Counted from the stretch's first letter, positions 15,727-24,189 are shown. The stretch: DNA of 64,000 bases from an uncultured Dorea sp. (GCA_910578865.1 CAJTRM010000009.1:1-64000); one strand, 5' to 3'. Notes: generated by a model not told the origin, from the letters alone. A program made the numbers and translations.

Positions 15727-16134
15727 CTACTTTTTACCCTTCGCTACATCCCCTCCGGCTGCCTGGATGTCTTCCGGCTTACGGCCTAACGTACCTTCTG
15801 CACCTACGCGGATGCACCGGAAACGTTCCGTCAGCACGCCGCGGGAACGGGTTGCGCCGTCCATGTTGAAAGTGCTGACCGTCGCGTATGGATCGTAACT
15901 CAGCCCCTCAAACTCAAGGTTTGCAAACTTCGGGATATCCAGGGGCTCCAGCGTCTCCACCACAACATCAATGGAATCCGCCAGGCGTTCACAACCGATA
16001 TGTAACGTCACGCCTTCAATCTTCTCCTCATCGTAACCTTTGTCTTTCTCATACGGGTGCCGGTAATCAACACCGAGAAAGATCACCCGGCCTAAGTTTG
16101 CACTGATCGTCTCCCTGTTCATTGTTAATTTCAT
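15727..16134 (-). CDS. DUF961 / HelP (YdcP, Tn916 Orf22-Orf23) family protein
   Basis: 135 residues beginning MKLTMNRETISANLGRVIFL, with an Orf22/23-like fold of beta strands. In ICEBs1 the homologue HelP is a processivity factor for the PcrA helicase during element unwinding and transfer; that function is transferred from the family. ATG 16134 has a perfect AAGGAGG upstream, so the longer frame to 16248 is not used. It is usually encoded beside the coupling protein and relaxase; here it sits upstream of the channel genes, part of the permuted order of this element. Confidence 0.85.
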   Translation of the reverse strand: MKLTMNRETISANLGRVIFLGVDYRHPYEKDKGYDEEKIEGVTLHIGCERLADSIDVVVETLEPLDIPKFANLEFEGLSYDPYATVSTFNMDGATRSRGVLTERFRCIRVGAEGTLGRKPEDIQAAGGDVAKGKK

Positions 16135-16251
16135 GTTACCTCCTTCTCCTGGAGCTTCGCCCTCCAGGTGGCACTCATTATCATTGTCCCTGCATTTCCG
16201 GGATGGCCTCCCGGCTACCGCAGCATCTAACGACTTCGCTCTGCTCACTCA

Positions 16252-18483
16252 TTATCTGCTTTGGTCTGTATCAGTAATTTCACCCTCCACGGTTTTGGCC
16301 TGCCGGATCCCTTTGTCGGCAGACAGATCTGTATGGCCTGGAGCACCTGCAGCGTCCGCTGCTTTTTCCGGATCCTGGGCTGTATCTGCGTCCTCTGCCG
16401 GATCTGCCTTACGTTTCCGGCGGATACCTGCCGCTACCGCTCCGGTTACTGCCCCGGCCGCCATCAGTAGCAGCCATACCGCGATCCCCTGGGCGTCCCC
16501 GGTCTTCGGCGGCTTATTTACTGGCTTCTCCGGTTTTTCCGGCTCCGCTGGTTCCTCTGGCTTTGGGGATTCTTTTCCCTCTACGGTTACGGTCTGCCCC
16601 TCATCTTCGATATCCTTATGTTCCGCCTGCTCCTCTGGATCCGTGATGCCCTTAAGCTGCTCGAAGGTGACCAGGTCTTTGCCTCCTAAGTCCCGGGCAT
16701 CTACGACAAATGCAAGCTGTACTTCCATTTCCTCCGCATCTGCGGTAAATTTAAGGTTATTCTCCACCCTCTTTCCGTCCACCAGAAGGGCAGCATTTTC
16801 CTGCTTCACCATTTCCCACCCGGTAAGCTCATACTCATGCCCCACGACCAGGCCGCTTAACGACACAGTATCAACGACCGTCTGCCGGTCTTCTGCCTGG
16901 ATCACCTGCTTTCCTGTGTCCGGATTCGCAGCTTTTGTATGGATACTGATCTCCTTTGGCTCTTCCGGTTCTTCCGGTTCTTCCGGCTCCTCTGGAATCT
17001 CCGGAGATTCGTCTGTGAGTGTCCCCAGGTTAATGACCTGTTTGTCCCGGTATACCGTCACCTCAAAAGGTGGAATTAACTGGTAACCTTCATTGCTTTC
17101 ACACGCCAACTCTGTCACCGTGTAAGTATCGTAGGGCAATGCCCCCAGGGAATCGTCTGGATCCGATTGGCCAAACCATACGCCGTCTTCACTAGATACA
17201 CCTTGATTCGTATTCTGTGTATGCGCTGTCCAGCTGGAGGCTGTAGAAAAGCTGCCGTTTTTATCCGTCACTACCAGATGACTCTCGCCTGTGGTGTTGC
17301 TGCGGATCTCAAAAGGCACGCCTGCAAGCCGTTTATGACTGCCACTGCCGATCTTTACGCCGGACAAGTCCCCGCGCTGCACCTGCTCCCTGGATGTAAT
17401 GTCTACAATGTCTTTATTCAGGATGCAAGTAGAGTCGGATACCTGGACTAAATAGCCCTCACTTGCAGACTTTTCTTTGACAGTATAGGTGTCATAAGGC
17501 AAAAGGTCGGACACGGCCTTGCCCTCTGCGTCTGTCTGTAAGGTGGCGCATTTTGCGCCGACTGTGTTGTAAACTTCATAAACGGCACCCTCCAGACTGC
17601 CCGCCCCCTGGGGCTTACCTTCGCCCGTCTCGGCGTCTACCTTGGATAAGGCGATTTTGCCGTGGGGGATCCATTTGACGGTGAGTTCGATGGTTCGGCT
17701 TGGATCATCAGCAAAAACTCCCTGTCCTAAGTTTTGTAAACTAGACGCCTCTGTCACACATACAACGGCTTGATAATCTCCCATAGATCGCGGTAATTTA
17801 CCGCTCGACCATGTGCCGTTCTGAGAAAGTGGAGCACCAAGATAAAAAGTATCTCCTCCATTTACTCTAACCGTACCTGTCGCACTTGTTTTCCTAGTCA
17901 TGTTATACAATGTAACTCCGCTGGGTAATTTTAAATCAATATAACTTTCCGCCGCATCGTCAAAAGTAATATTTTCCGTCCGCTGCCCTGTTTTATCATC
18001 TGTCAAATAAGCCTGTACTAATGACTTTGACAATTCAAAAACCCCCTGCGGTACAGATGGTTGTGTTTGTAAAAATTCATAAAAAGTTCTTGCCGACGCT
18101 TTAATAGGTGTACCACTATAATAATGAGATAACACCAATGAAGTAGCCACGATACCATGCGATGAATTTTCAAAACCACTCCACTGCGCCGGGCCTTCCC
18201 ATCCATAATACAAGACTTTCAATATATCAGAATTATTATAGATCTCATCATAAAATGTTGTCCCTGAAGGAGGCGACCCCTTTTCATGCTCTAAACAAAA
18301 GGCCTGCCGACCGTTTACGGTAAAACTACCTACTGTTGCTGCGCCATAAGATATTTTCCCGTTATACGTGATTGTCCCTGTAGCTGCTTCTACCTTTCTT
18401 GTCACAGCAATCAAAGATAACAACATAATTAACACGATCAATACCGCTACCACCCTATGCCAGTAATTTCTCACTATTTTCAA
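16252..18483 (-). CDS. Cell-wall-anchored adhesin: thioester-like, SpaA and VaFE domains
   Basis: 743 residues. A signal peptide (1-34, ending VEA) precedes a thioester-type domain (about 38-250) with the Cys in RQAFCLEHEKG. Two SpaA/Cna-B-like domains follow (about 270-370 and 372-485), recognisable by GAVYEVYN, LPYDTYTVKE and LPYDTYTVTEL. An acidic Pro/Glu linker leads into a VaFE repeat (about 512-640, VVDTVSLSGLVVGHEYEL and VAFVVDARDLGGKDLVTFEQ), a fold with an ester cross-link. The sorting signal is PPKTG (658-662), then a hydrophobic stretch and RRKRK. Oddly, about 50 acidic residues follow the basic stop-transfer, whereas sorted proteins normally end there. The N-terminal third is visibly AT-richer than the rest. 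No sortase is encoded nearby. Confidence 0.85.
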   Translation of the reverse strand: MKIVRNYWHRVVAVLIVLIMLLSLIAVTRKVEAATGTITYNGKISYGAATVGSFTVNGRQAFCLEHEKGSPPSGTTFYDEIYNNSDILKVLYYGWEGPAQWSGFENSSHGIVATSLVLSHYYSGTPIKASARTFYEFLQTQPSVPQGVFELSKSLVQAYLTDDKTGQRTENITFDDAAESYIDLKLPSGVTLYNMTRKTSATGTVRVNGGDTFYLGAPLSQNGTWSSGKLPRSMGDYQAVVCVTEASSLQNLGQGVFADDPSRTIELTVKWIPHGKIALSKVDAETGEGKPQGAGSLEGAVYEVYNTVGAKCATLQTDAEGKAVSDLLPYDTYTVKEKSASEGYLVQVSDSTCILNKDIVDITSREQVQRGDLSGVKIGSGSHKRLAGVPFEIRSNTTGESHLVVTDKNGSFSTASSWTAHTQNTNQGVSSEDGVWFGQSDPDDSLGALPYDTYTVTELACESNEGYQLIPPFEVTVYRDKQVINLGTLTDESPEIPEEPEEPEEPEEPKEISIHTKAANPDTGKQVIQAEDRQTVVDTVSLSGLVVGHEYELTGWEMVKQENAALLVDGKRVENNLKFTADAEEMEVQLAFVVDARDLGGKDLVTFEQLKGITDPEEQAEHKDIEDEGQTVTVEGKESPKPEEPAEPEKPEKPVNKPPKTGDAQGIAVWLLLMAAGAVTGAVAAGIRRKRKADPAEDADTAQDPEKAADAAGAPGHTDLSADKGIRQAKTVEGEITDTDQSR

Positions 18484-18508
18484 TCATTTCACTCCTTTAC
18501 TTGCATAC

Positions 18509-18534
18509 AAAAAAGCCATGTTTCCATGACTTTT
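18509..18534 (-). terminator. Terminator after the Ig-like surface protein gene
   Basis: On the minus strand AAGTCATG-GAAA-CATGGCTT is followed by a run of T. It stands 14 bases after the stop at 18549 and upstream of the adhesin gene, so the adhesin probably depends on read-through or its own promoter. Confidence 0.7.
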
Positions 18535-18548
18535 CGCACATCCTATAT

Positions 18549-19604
18549 TTACCAGTCAAAAGACCCGCTTTGACCTGTATTACCTCCCTGCCCTTTAATT
18601 TCTCCGCTGCCTTCTACATTACCTGTAAATGTCTCTCCGGCTTTATGTCCACCAGATGATCCAGACGAACTCGAACCACTCGACCCCTTAGAACCTCCTG
18701 ACTTGCCAGAAGATCGACGGCTAGAACTTCCAGAACTTCCACCACTCTTTGAAGTGCTCTTACTTCCAGAAGATGAAGAACTCCTTACAGTTGCTTTGAC
18801 TGGTTCTGCTACTATTACTTTTGCGGTCTGAGTCACAGTTGTCACCCCATCATCCCCGCTGATCGTATAAGTGACTGTATATTCTCCAACTGTGTTAAAA
18901 TCTACAGCCGAAGTGTCTGCCGTCACTCCTGTTACTTTCTCGTCATATGTAATCCCATTCATGCAGTCTACGACCGTACCACGCGTAGTCGTGATGTCAT
19001 GGAATCCCGTTACATGTGACAAGTAATCTTCTACTACTACAACCTTTACTGGCTGCTTTGTCTCATTTCCACTATTGTCAGTTACAACTACCTCATTATC
19101 ATAAGATCCTGCCTTGTCATACTTAAGCCCGATACATGACAATAAGTCTTCCGGCGTTTCAGATTCTACTGGTACTTGGGAATCTTTGAAAACAACAGAC
19201 TTTATGCCTGCAAGATCTTCTACAGCCTCTACCATGTCAACAGCCTTCAATACCTGGCCTACAATGACCCGATATTCCTCTCCCGGCTTCATTGTCACTG
19301 CCGGAGGCGTCGTATCTTTGACCTCAACCTTAAACACTGCCTGCTTATTGCCACACTTCGCACCTGCTTCATACTCACCAACCTTGCTATAATCCACCTT
19401 AGAAAAATCAAGTTTTGTATCCTTCAGATGCTTTTCATTAGCATCAATGTAATCCTTCGCGGATTCTGTAAGACTCTCACCAAGCTCGACCGTTACAACT
19501 TCTTTTATTGGCACATACTTATCGTACTCACGCCATGCAAATAGGCCTACTATACCTAAACAAACAACCACACAAACAACACCTATGACCTTCTTTTTAC
19601 TCAT
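18549..19604 (-). CDS. Membrane-anchored protein with Ig-like domains and Ser/Gly-rich tail
   Basis: 351 residues. An uncleaved signal anchor (VIGVVCVVVCLGIVGLFAW, 6-24) is followed by three Ig-like beta modules (about 35-270) with the VEVKDTTPPAVTMKPG and VVVTDNSGNETKQPVKVVV patterns of DUF5011/HYR-type domains. The last 80 residues are Ser/Gly/Lys low complexity (for example SSSSSGSKSTSKSGGSSG), ending QSGSFDW. No sorting motif. ATG 19604. It lies between the regulator and the adhesin, and a role in mating-pair contact is plausible but not shown. Confidence 0.75.
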   Translation of the reverse strand: MSKKKVIGVVCVVVCLGIVGLFAWREYDKYVPIKEVVTVELGESLTESAKDYIDANEKHLKDTKLDFSKVDYSKVGEYEAGAKCGNKQAVFKVEVKDTTPPAVTMKPGEEYRVIVGQVLKAVDMVEAVEDLAGIKSVVFKDSQVPVESETPEDLLSCIGLKYDKAGSYDNEVVVTDNSGNETKQPVKVVVVEDYLSHVTGFHDITTTRGTVVDCMNGITYDEKVTGVTADTSAVDFNTVGEYTVTYTISGDDGVTTVTQTAKVIVAEPVKATVRSSSSSGSKSTSKSGGSSGSSSRRSSGKSGGSKGSSGSSSSGSSGGHKAGETFTGNVEGSGEIKGQGGNTGQSGSFDW

Positions 19605-19673
19605 AACCTACCTCTTTCTTTTCCAGACCCTACCTATAACCTACTATACCACACTATATGCTGCAAGACTACC

Positions 19674-20018
19674 TTATTTCAACCGTCCACAAACGCCACC
19701 ATTGCCAAATGCCATACATTTTTTTCCAGCACATGGTAAAAACCATTCCGTAACATTTCCCGTCCTGGCATCCGTCTGCTTCTTGATCTTGAAGGGGCAC
19801 AACCTGGGTTCTTCCGGCTCTTCCGGTATTTTGTTACCAAATGCAATATCTGAAGCTTCAACTTCATAAAAACTTGCAATCTGATTTAAAAAACTACCTT
19901 TCGGCTTTCGTCCGCCCGTCTCATACGCACCTAATGCACTTTTACTAATACCAATTCCCTCTGCTGCCTCAGCAAGTGTTAATCCACGCTCACTTCTTAA
20001 GTCTCTTAAATCCTTCAT
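19674..20018 (-). CDS. XRE-family HTH regulator with Cys-containing tail
   Basis: 114 residues. A Cro/C1-type HTH (about 1-60) reads LRSERGLTLAEAAEGIGISK then SALGAYETGGRKPKG. A Pro/Glu linker (IPEEPEEPR) leads to a tail with four Cys (LCPFKIKK, LPCAGKKC, GGVCGRL) that could bind metal or act as a redox or ligand sensor. GGAAGGGAAAG precedes ATG 20018. In Tn916/ICEBs1 elements such regulators control excision and transfer, which is the likely role here; the tail is unlike ImmR. Confidence 0.85.
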   Translation of the reverse strand: MKDLRDLRSERGLTLAEAAEGIGISKSALGAYETGGRKPKGSFLNQIASFYEVEASDIAFGNKIPEEPEEPRLCPFKIKKQTDARTGNVTEWFLPCAGKKCMAFGNGGVCGRLK

Positions 20019-20061
20019 ATTTACTTTCCCTTCCTATTGTCTTACCTTTTTATTTTTTCAC

Positions 20062-20090
20062 AAAAAAACCAACAGTTCCTCAACTGCTGG
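20062..20090 (-). terminator. Terminator after the 135-aa membrane protein gene
   Basis: On the minus strand CCAGCAGTT-GAGG-AACTGTTGG is followed by seven T. It separates the membrane protein pair from the XRE regulator. Confidence 0.8.
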
Positions 20091-20107
20091 CCAATTTCAC
20101 CATATAT

Positions 20108-20515
20108 CTAACCTTCTAAAATTGACAAACCTAAAATCACCAACACCAAAACAAACACAGCTCTAAGTATTGGATTATCAATAAACGCTATTAACAGAAT
20201 CAATAAAACACCTATTAACGCCACTATAAGCAAAGATATCACCATGTCCTCAAATGCAGAAACATGCTTGTGAATAAAACGAATCCTACGATATTCAAAA
20301 AAACAGCCAAAACTGAACAAAATTACAGCAACAGCAAAAAATTTTATTGGAGCACATTCCTTATACTGTAACAATTCAAATGCCCCATCAAACTCCTGCT
20401 GCGCCAATTCCTGATTCAATAAATGCAGTCTAATCAAATATACTATCGCGACAATACAATATATTATTTCTCCTGACGCCTTCACAAGATACCTTCTAAT
20501 CCTCATTGTATGCAT
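20108..20515 (-). CDS. Polytopic membrane protein, 135 aa, unknown function
   Basis: Four hydrophobic segments: IIYCIVAIVYLIRL (about 14-28), IKFFAVAVILFSFGCFF (54-70), MVISLLIVALIGVLLILLIAF (88-108) and AVFVLVLVILGLSI (116-130), with a polar, Glu/Gln-rich loop between the first two. AAGGAATGC precedes ATG 20515. It is paired with the next membrane protein upstream and ends with a terminator, so the two form one unit. No family recognised; exclusion or host-interaction functions are possible for such element-borne proteins. Confidence 0.65.
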   Translation of the reverse strand: MHTMRIRRYLVKASGEIIYCIVAIVYLIRLHLLNQELAQQEFDGAFELLQYKECAPIKFFAVAVILFSFGCFFEYRRIRFIHKHVSAFEDMVISLLIVALIGVLLILLIAFIDNPILRAVFVLVLVILGLSILEG

Positions 20516-20538
20516 TCCTTCTCTTACTTACAAAACCA

Positions 20539-21003
20539 TCATTTTACCAACAATCTATTCCTAACAATTTCAACAATCATCAATTCCCTTTGTATCTGGC
20601 GTAACTCATTCATATATGCAATCAAGAGAAATGCTATTACAAAAGTTGTAAATAACGTCAAAATAAAAGCAATAGTAAAGCTAACCTCAACTACCTCTAT
20701 CCCATTACCTACAATCGTTGACCCATACTGAATCGACTCCTGTATAAATGAAAAAAAATACTTCCACACATTCATTAGAAGCGCCAATGCTATAGAAATT
20801 ATTAGCAGTACCAAAACACTTTTCTTATGTTCATATGCAGATTTCAAAGACACATATTCAAAATCTAATTCATCCGAATCCATACTCTCTAGCTCCTGTA
20901 TTCTTTCTTTATACTTAAACAATTCCCGCGCCCGCCGCTCCTTATAAGAAAAGGACATTATATAGCGTTTAAAACGTTCTTTATTTTCTGCCATATCCGC
21001 CAC
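20539..21003 (-). CDS. Membrane protein with cytoplasmic helical head, 154 aa
   Basis: The N-terminal 60 residues are charged and helical (SFSYKERRARELFKYKERIQ), followed by two transmembrane segments (about 61-82, VLVLLIISIALALLMNVW, and 100-125, VSFTIAFILTLFTTFVIAFLL) and a basic tail that may form another helix (ELRQIQRELMIVEIVRNRL). AAAGGAGTG precedes ATG 21003. It is the rightmost gene assignable to the element. No family recognised. Confidence 0.65.
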   Translation of the reverse strand: MADMAENKERFKRYIMSFSYKERRARELFKYKERIQELESMDSDELDFEYVSLKSAYEHKKSVLVLLIISIALALLMNVWKYFFSFIQESIQYGSTIVGNGIEVVEVSFTIAFILTLFTTFVIAFLLIAYMNELRQIQRELMIVEIVRNRLLVK

Positions 21004-21589
21004 ACTCCTTTTTTAAGGATACCATATCAAAAAACAATATACAATACCACCCCACTTTTTCATTCCTTCTAATCCTACACGCCCGCTTATTGCCGTATCG
21101 TCAGGGCTACGATCCTCGCAATACTGCACTGCGCTCCCCTAGAGTTTTGATATCTCTGACTTCTCCAACAGAGTCAGCCACAAATAAAACAGATGGCCAA
21201 ATCCTATATTTAATTGTCCATCTGTCCCCCTTTCCACAAAAAAAAATGAAGCTGAACTTTTTAGTTCAACTTCATTTTAAAACCCGCCATTTTTTTATTT
21301 TTTTCTTATCTTATTATTTAAATATGGATTACAATTACATATCCGGAAAGCATTTCTTTCCTTTTCCTATATAATTTACTTGCAAAATTCTATCGCTAAA
21401 CCACAGCGGATTTTTATATTAACAATTTTTATATTTTCTGTCAATACCTGTAAAGCATTTTTTCTCATATTTTGTAACAGCCCGGAAATTTCATTTTTAT
21501 CCCGCCGGAAGAAGTCGGACAAAAACAACGGCGGAAAGCCCGCCTCTAAGCTTTCCACCGTAATTTCAGATCATATGACTCCTATGAAA
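21004..21589. other. Right-border region of the element, no convincing gene
   Basis: This 586-base stretch probably contains the element-chromosome junction. It has an inverted repeat ACAGATGG (21189-21196) / CCATCTGT (21218-21225) and a bidirectional terminator at 21243-21278. A 60-codon minus ORF at 21376-21558 has no SD and no recognisable sequence. I found no tRNA and no direct repeat matching the left side. Confidence 0.5.
21243..21278. terminator. Bidirectional intrinsic terminator
   Basis: AAAATGAAG-C-TGAACT and AGTTCA-A-CTTCATTTT pair with one C/A mismatch, with A-run and T-run on the two sides. It lies between the catabolic operon end and the element. Confidence 0.75.
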
Positions 21590-22228
21590 TCAGTGTCCCA
21601 GTTCTTCCCCTACAAGAACCACCTTAATACGCCCGTCAAAACGGGAATGTCTTGTCACTACGATACTGCAGCACATGGTCTGCGGTGAATGGCAGTTTCC
21701 GCACCTTCCGGCTGTTCCGCACGGCGTCTGGAAATCAAATGTGCCTGCATTTGCAGGGCAGGTGAAGTTCTGGATATGCTTTACCGCATCTTCCACATCT
21801 GCCGCTACTTTGTTCATGCCTGCTACAATAATTACATTTTTCGGCCCGTAGACCAGACATGCAAGACGATTCCCTTTACCGTCAATATTTACCAGCTCCC
21901 CGCCAAGGGTAATCGCATTGGTACTCATAAGGAAATAATCAGAAGCTGTTGTCCGGAAAAAGATCTCACGGGTCTCTTCCGGTGTTTTGACTTTTCTGCG
22001 GTCTATCAGGTTCAAGTGTTCCGCCTCTTCCACCGCGCCGAGAATCCCGGTCTCACCCAATGTAACTGAGCCTCCAAAGCCTACGTTTCCTCCGTCCTTC
22101 ATCATTTCCAGAACTATATCCTTTGCCTCTTCTCTGGTCTCACAATAAAAGCCTTCCATATTTCTTATCAAGAGGTTTTTGATAATAGTGCCCGCCTGTT
22201 TTTCATAGGCTTTCATTTTAGGTTTCAT
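21590..22228 (-). CDS. LUD-domain protein (LutC/YkgG-like)
   Basis: 212 residues with the LUD fold signature NVGFGGSVTLGETGI near residue 50, DYFLMSTNAITLGGELVNID, and a C-terminal Cys cluster (CGTAGRCGNC ... CC). LUD proteins of this stand-alone type are often found at the ends of catabolic operons; LutC itself acts in lactate oxidation with FeS partners, none of which are here. It is the ninth and last gene of the sigma-54 operon and overlaps the amidohydrolase by 11 bases. The precise reaction is unknown. Confidence 0.8.
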   Translation of the reverse strand: MKPKMKAYEKQAGTIIKNLLIRNMEGFYCETREEAKDIVLEMMKDGGNVGFGGSVTLGETGILGAVEEAEHLNLIDRRKVKTPEETREIFFRTTASDYFLMSTNAITLGGELVNIDGKGNRLACLVYGPKNVIIVAGMNKVAADVEDAVKHIQNFTCPANAGTFDFQTPCGTAGRCGNCHSPQTMCCSIVVTRHSRFDGRIKVVLVGEELGH

Positions 22229-23435
22229 TCACTTTTTGCCTCCTGTATACAATGTCCCCATCCAGGTAAACAGTATTAACATTTTCTAATGCACCAATCT
22301 CCTCTGACGCATCACCATCTACAATCAGAATATCTGCACAGAGCCCTTCTTTGATCTGACCCACTTGATCCTCTGTACCAAGAGCCTTGGCTCCGTTCAT
22401 AGTTCCTACCTGGACTGCCTGCAAAGGTGTAAGGCCATATTCAACCATATAAGCAAGTTCCTTTGCCACATAAAGATCTGTTCGTCCGTCTGCCGTGATA
22501 TTATCTGTCCCGGCCGCAACAAGAACTCCCGTATCATAATATTCTTTGAAATGTTCTTTATACATATCTGCCGCCGCTTTACAGTAATAATATTCCCTCG
22601 GCTTCTCTTCCATACCTTCACACTTCTTTTCCATCATATGAAAAATTGTTGTGTACGGCAAAATTGTCGGTGTCCAGGAAATTCCCTTATCAATCATTTC
22701 CTGTAACTGTTCCCTTGTAATAAATGTCGCATGTTCAATCGTATCCATGCCGGCTTTTATACACATTCCGATGGACGGCTGGGTCCCGGAATGCACCATA
22801 GCTTTAATTCCGAGCCTGTGGCATTCATCTGCCGCAGCGTCCAATTCTGCCTGGCTGTATTCACAGACGTCCGACCGATGGCTTGTCATAATTTTGATCC
22901 ACCTGCTTCCGTGCTTTACCCGGGTGCGAATAGCTTTTCTAAGAGCATCCGTCCCGTCTGTCTCTTCTACTCCCTCGCCCAGTCCAAAGGAACTTCCGTG
23001 CCCTCCTGTAACACAGAGAGCCGACCCGCAATATTCCATTTTCGGGATTTTGAAAAATCCCATTTCAGAAGCTGCTTTCATCGTCTGACACACACCCTCC
23101 GGCGATCCCACCTCTCTAATAGAAGTAACACCTCTTGTAAATGCATCCTGAGCATGCTTCTGGGTAATATAGGCCATCATGTAATCATTCATCACTGAGG
23201 ATGCAGGCCTGCATCCCCAATGTCCCAAATGTGCATGTACGTCGATCAGCCCCGGAAGCAGTGTATGTTCCGGATATTCTATTACCTTTTGATCTGGATA
23301 TAAGTCTTTCAGTTCGGAGAGTTTACCGACCTTCTCAATCCTGCCTCTGTCATTCACATATACAGCAGAACCGTCAAGGACTGTTTTTCCGTCTCCCACA
23401 ATAATCTTTTTTGCTGCTATAATCATATCCCGCAC
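22218..23435 (-). CDS. Metal-dependent amidohydrolase (imidazolonepropionase-like)
   Basis: 405 residues of the amidohydrolase superfamily. Visible metal ligands are HAH in LIDVHAHLGH (about 65), His in AMVHSGTQPS, His in TIEHATFIT and Asp in VAAGTDNIT. The last strand block LGTEDQVGQIKEGLCADILI is typical of the family. Such enzymes cut amide bonds of cyclic imides, acyl-amino acids or dipeptides. Position in the operon suggests it hydrolyses an amide intermediate. ATG 23435 follows GGAGGTGCGGGAT. Confidence 0.85.
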   Translation of the reverse strand: MRDMIIAAKKIIVGDGKTVLDGSAVYVNDRGRIEKVGKLSELKDLYPDQKVIEYPEHTLLPGLIDVHAHLGHWGCRPASSVMNDYMMAYITQKHAQDAFTRGVTSIREVGSPEGVCQTMKAASEMGFFKIPKMEYCGSALCVTGGHGSSFGLGEGVEETDGTDALRKAIRTRVKHGSRWIKIMTSHRSDVCEYSQAELDAAADECHRLGIKAMVHSGTQPSIGMCIKAGMDTIEHATFITREQLQEMIDKGISWTPTILPYTTIFHMMEKKCEGMEEKPREYYYCKAAADMYKEHFKEYYDTGVLVAAGTDNITADGRTDLYVAKELAYMVEYGLTPLQAVQVGTMNGAKALGTEDQVGQIKEGLCADILIVDGDASEEIGALENVNTVYLDGDIVYRRQKVNET

Positions 23436-23465
23436 CTCCGTCGCACAATTTTCTTCTGGAAAACC

Positions 23466-24179
23466 TTACATTTTTCCTTTTTTGTGCATGTAAATACCAA
23501 ACGCCATCGTTCCGAACGTGCCTACCAGTGTCGTTACATATGTCGGTGCAGGCCCAAGGAAACTGAACACTCCGTTCTTAACCATCAGGCAGAAGCCGAT
23601 GCCAAGAATCAAAGAGATCGGTACAATCTTGGGCTTCATCATGGCAAACTGTACATATACGGCTCCGAAAAGTGCCGGAAGCAAGAAGTTAAATGCATCC
23701 AGAACACCCTGCGGAAGATAGCTCATAATGATTGAGCTAAGTACAGCACCTACTGCAAGGATCGGAATGTTTACAAATACAGACGTACAGATACCAAGCG
23801 TAGAGATCAGAGAGCCTTCCGGTGTGCCCGCTTCAACACCTACTGATTTCTGTGCCATAACCGCACACGGAATACGCATGTTAGATGTATTACCTGCTAC
23901 GACGTTAATATAGGTTCCTGCCGATCCTACGATCGGGAAGTTGCCGACCGGCTCCACGACCCACACAACACCGATCGCCGACGCGATCGCAAGCCATCCC
24001 GTGATCACTGCCGACCAGGGAATCTGTATATCGTAAAGAAGAACAACGAGAACTGCCGGGATAAAGCAGAACAATACGCAAATGTAGTTTGTGATCTTGG
24101 AGCTTTTGTGCAATTTTTTCAAATAATTATTCTGATATATTTCTTCTCTTTCTGCTTCTGGTTTTAACATAGTCGTCAC
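23466..24179 (-). CDS. Membrane transporter subunit B
   Basis: 237 residues with about six hydrophobic helices after a polar N-terminus (KPEAEREEIYQNN). Segments include YICVLFCFIPAVLVVLLYDI and ILAVGAVLSSIIMSYLPQG; a Gly/Asn-rich stretch (GSAGTYINVVAGNTSNMRIP) looks like a substrate-path element. I do not recognise the family with certainty. It begins 10 bases after the DUF5058-like gene, so the two probably form a two-component permease. Its substrate should be the compound degraded by this operon. Confidence 0.7.
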   Translation of the reverse strand: MTTMLKPEAEREEIYQNNYLKKLHKSSKITNYICVLFCFIPAVLVVLLYDIQIPWSAVITGWLAIASAIGVVWVVEPVGNFPIVGSAGTYINVVAGNTSNMRIPCAVMAQKSVGVEAGTPEGSLISTLGICTSVFVNIPILAVGAVLSSIIMSYLPQGVLDAFNFLLPALFGAVYVQFAMMKPKIVPISLILGIGFCLMVKNGVFSFLGPAPTYVTTLVGTFGTMAFGIYMHKKGKM

Positions 24180-24189
24180 CTTTCCTTTC

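Larger units (their letters stand above)
1751..21003 (-). mobile_element. Tn916/ICEBs1-type integrative conjugative element (recombinase not seen)
   Basis: The span holds a full set of Gram-positive conjugation genes: MobT/NicK relaxase, FtsK-like coupling ATPase, VirB4-like ATPase, VirB6-like and TcpC/TcpD/TcpE membrane proteins, cell-wall hydrolase and DUF961/HelP, together with cargo (DNA methyltransferase, adhesin). The transfer-channel genes come before the coupling protein and relaxase in transcription order, whereas in Tn916 and ICEBs1 the coupling protein and relaxase come first. No integrase, excisionase or att repeat was found, so both borders are approximate. Confidence 0.85.

Noticed and set aside
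16960..17010. Short tandem repeat (PEEPEEPEE coding) as a CRISPR-like or minisatellite feature
   Set aside because: It is a coding low-complexity linker of the adhesin; no spacer structure. No CRISPR array is present in the window.
16133..17086. 317-codon plus-strand ORF opposite the adhesin gene
   Set aside because: Ser-rich shadow of the GC-biased antisense strand, no SD or family; the minus-strand adhesin is clearly coding.
18680..18790. Tandem repeats in DNA of the Ser/Gly-rich tail
   Set aside because: Explained by the low-complexity protein tail; units are irregular.
21060..21180. tRNA gene or att site at the right element border
   Set aside because: No cloverleaf can be drawn and no direct repeat to the left border is visible.
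21376..21558. 60-codon minus-strand ORF between the LUD gene and the element
   Set aside because: No SD, no known pattern and lies in AT-rich spacer; reported only as part of the gap.
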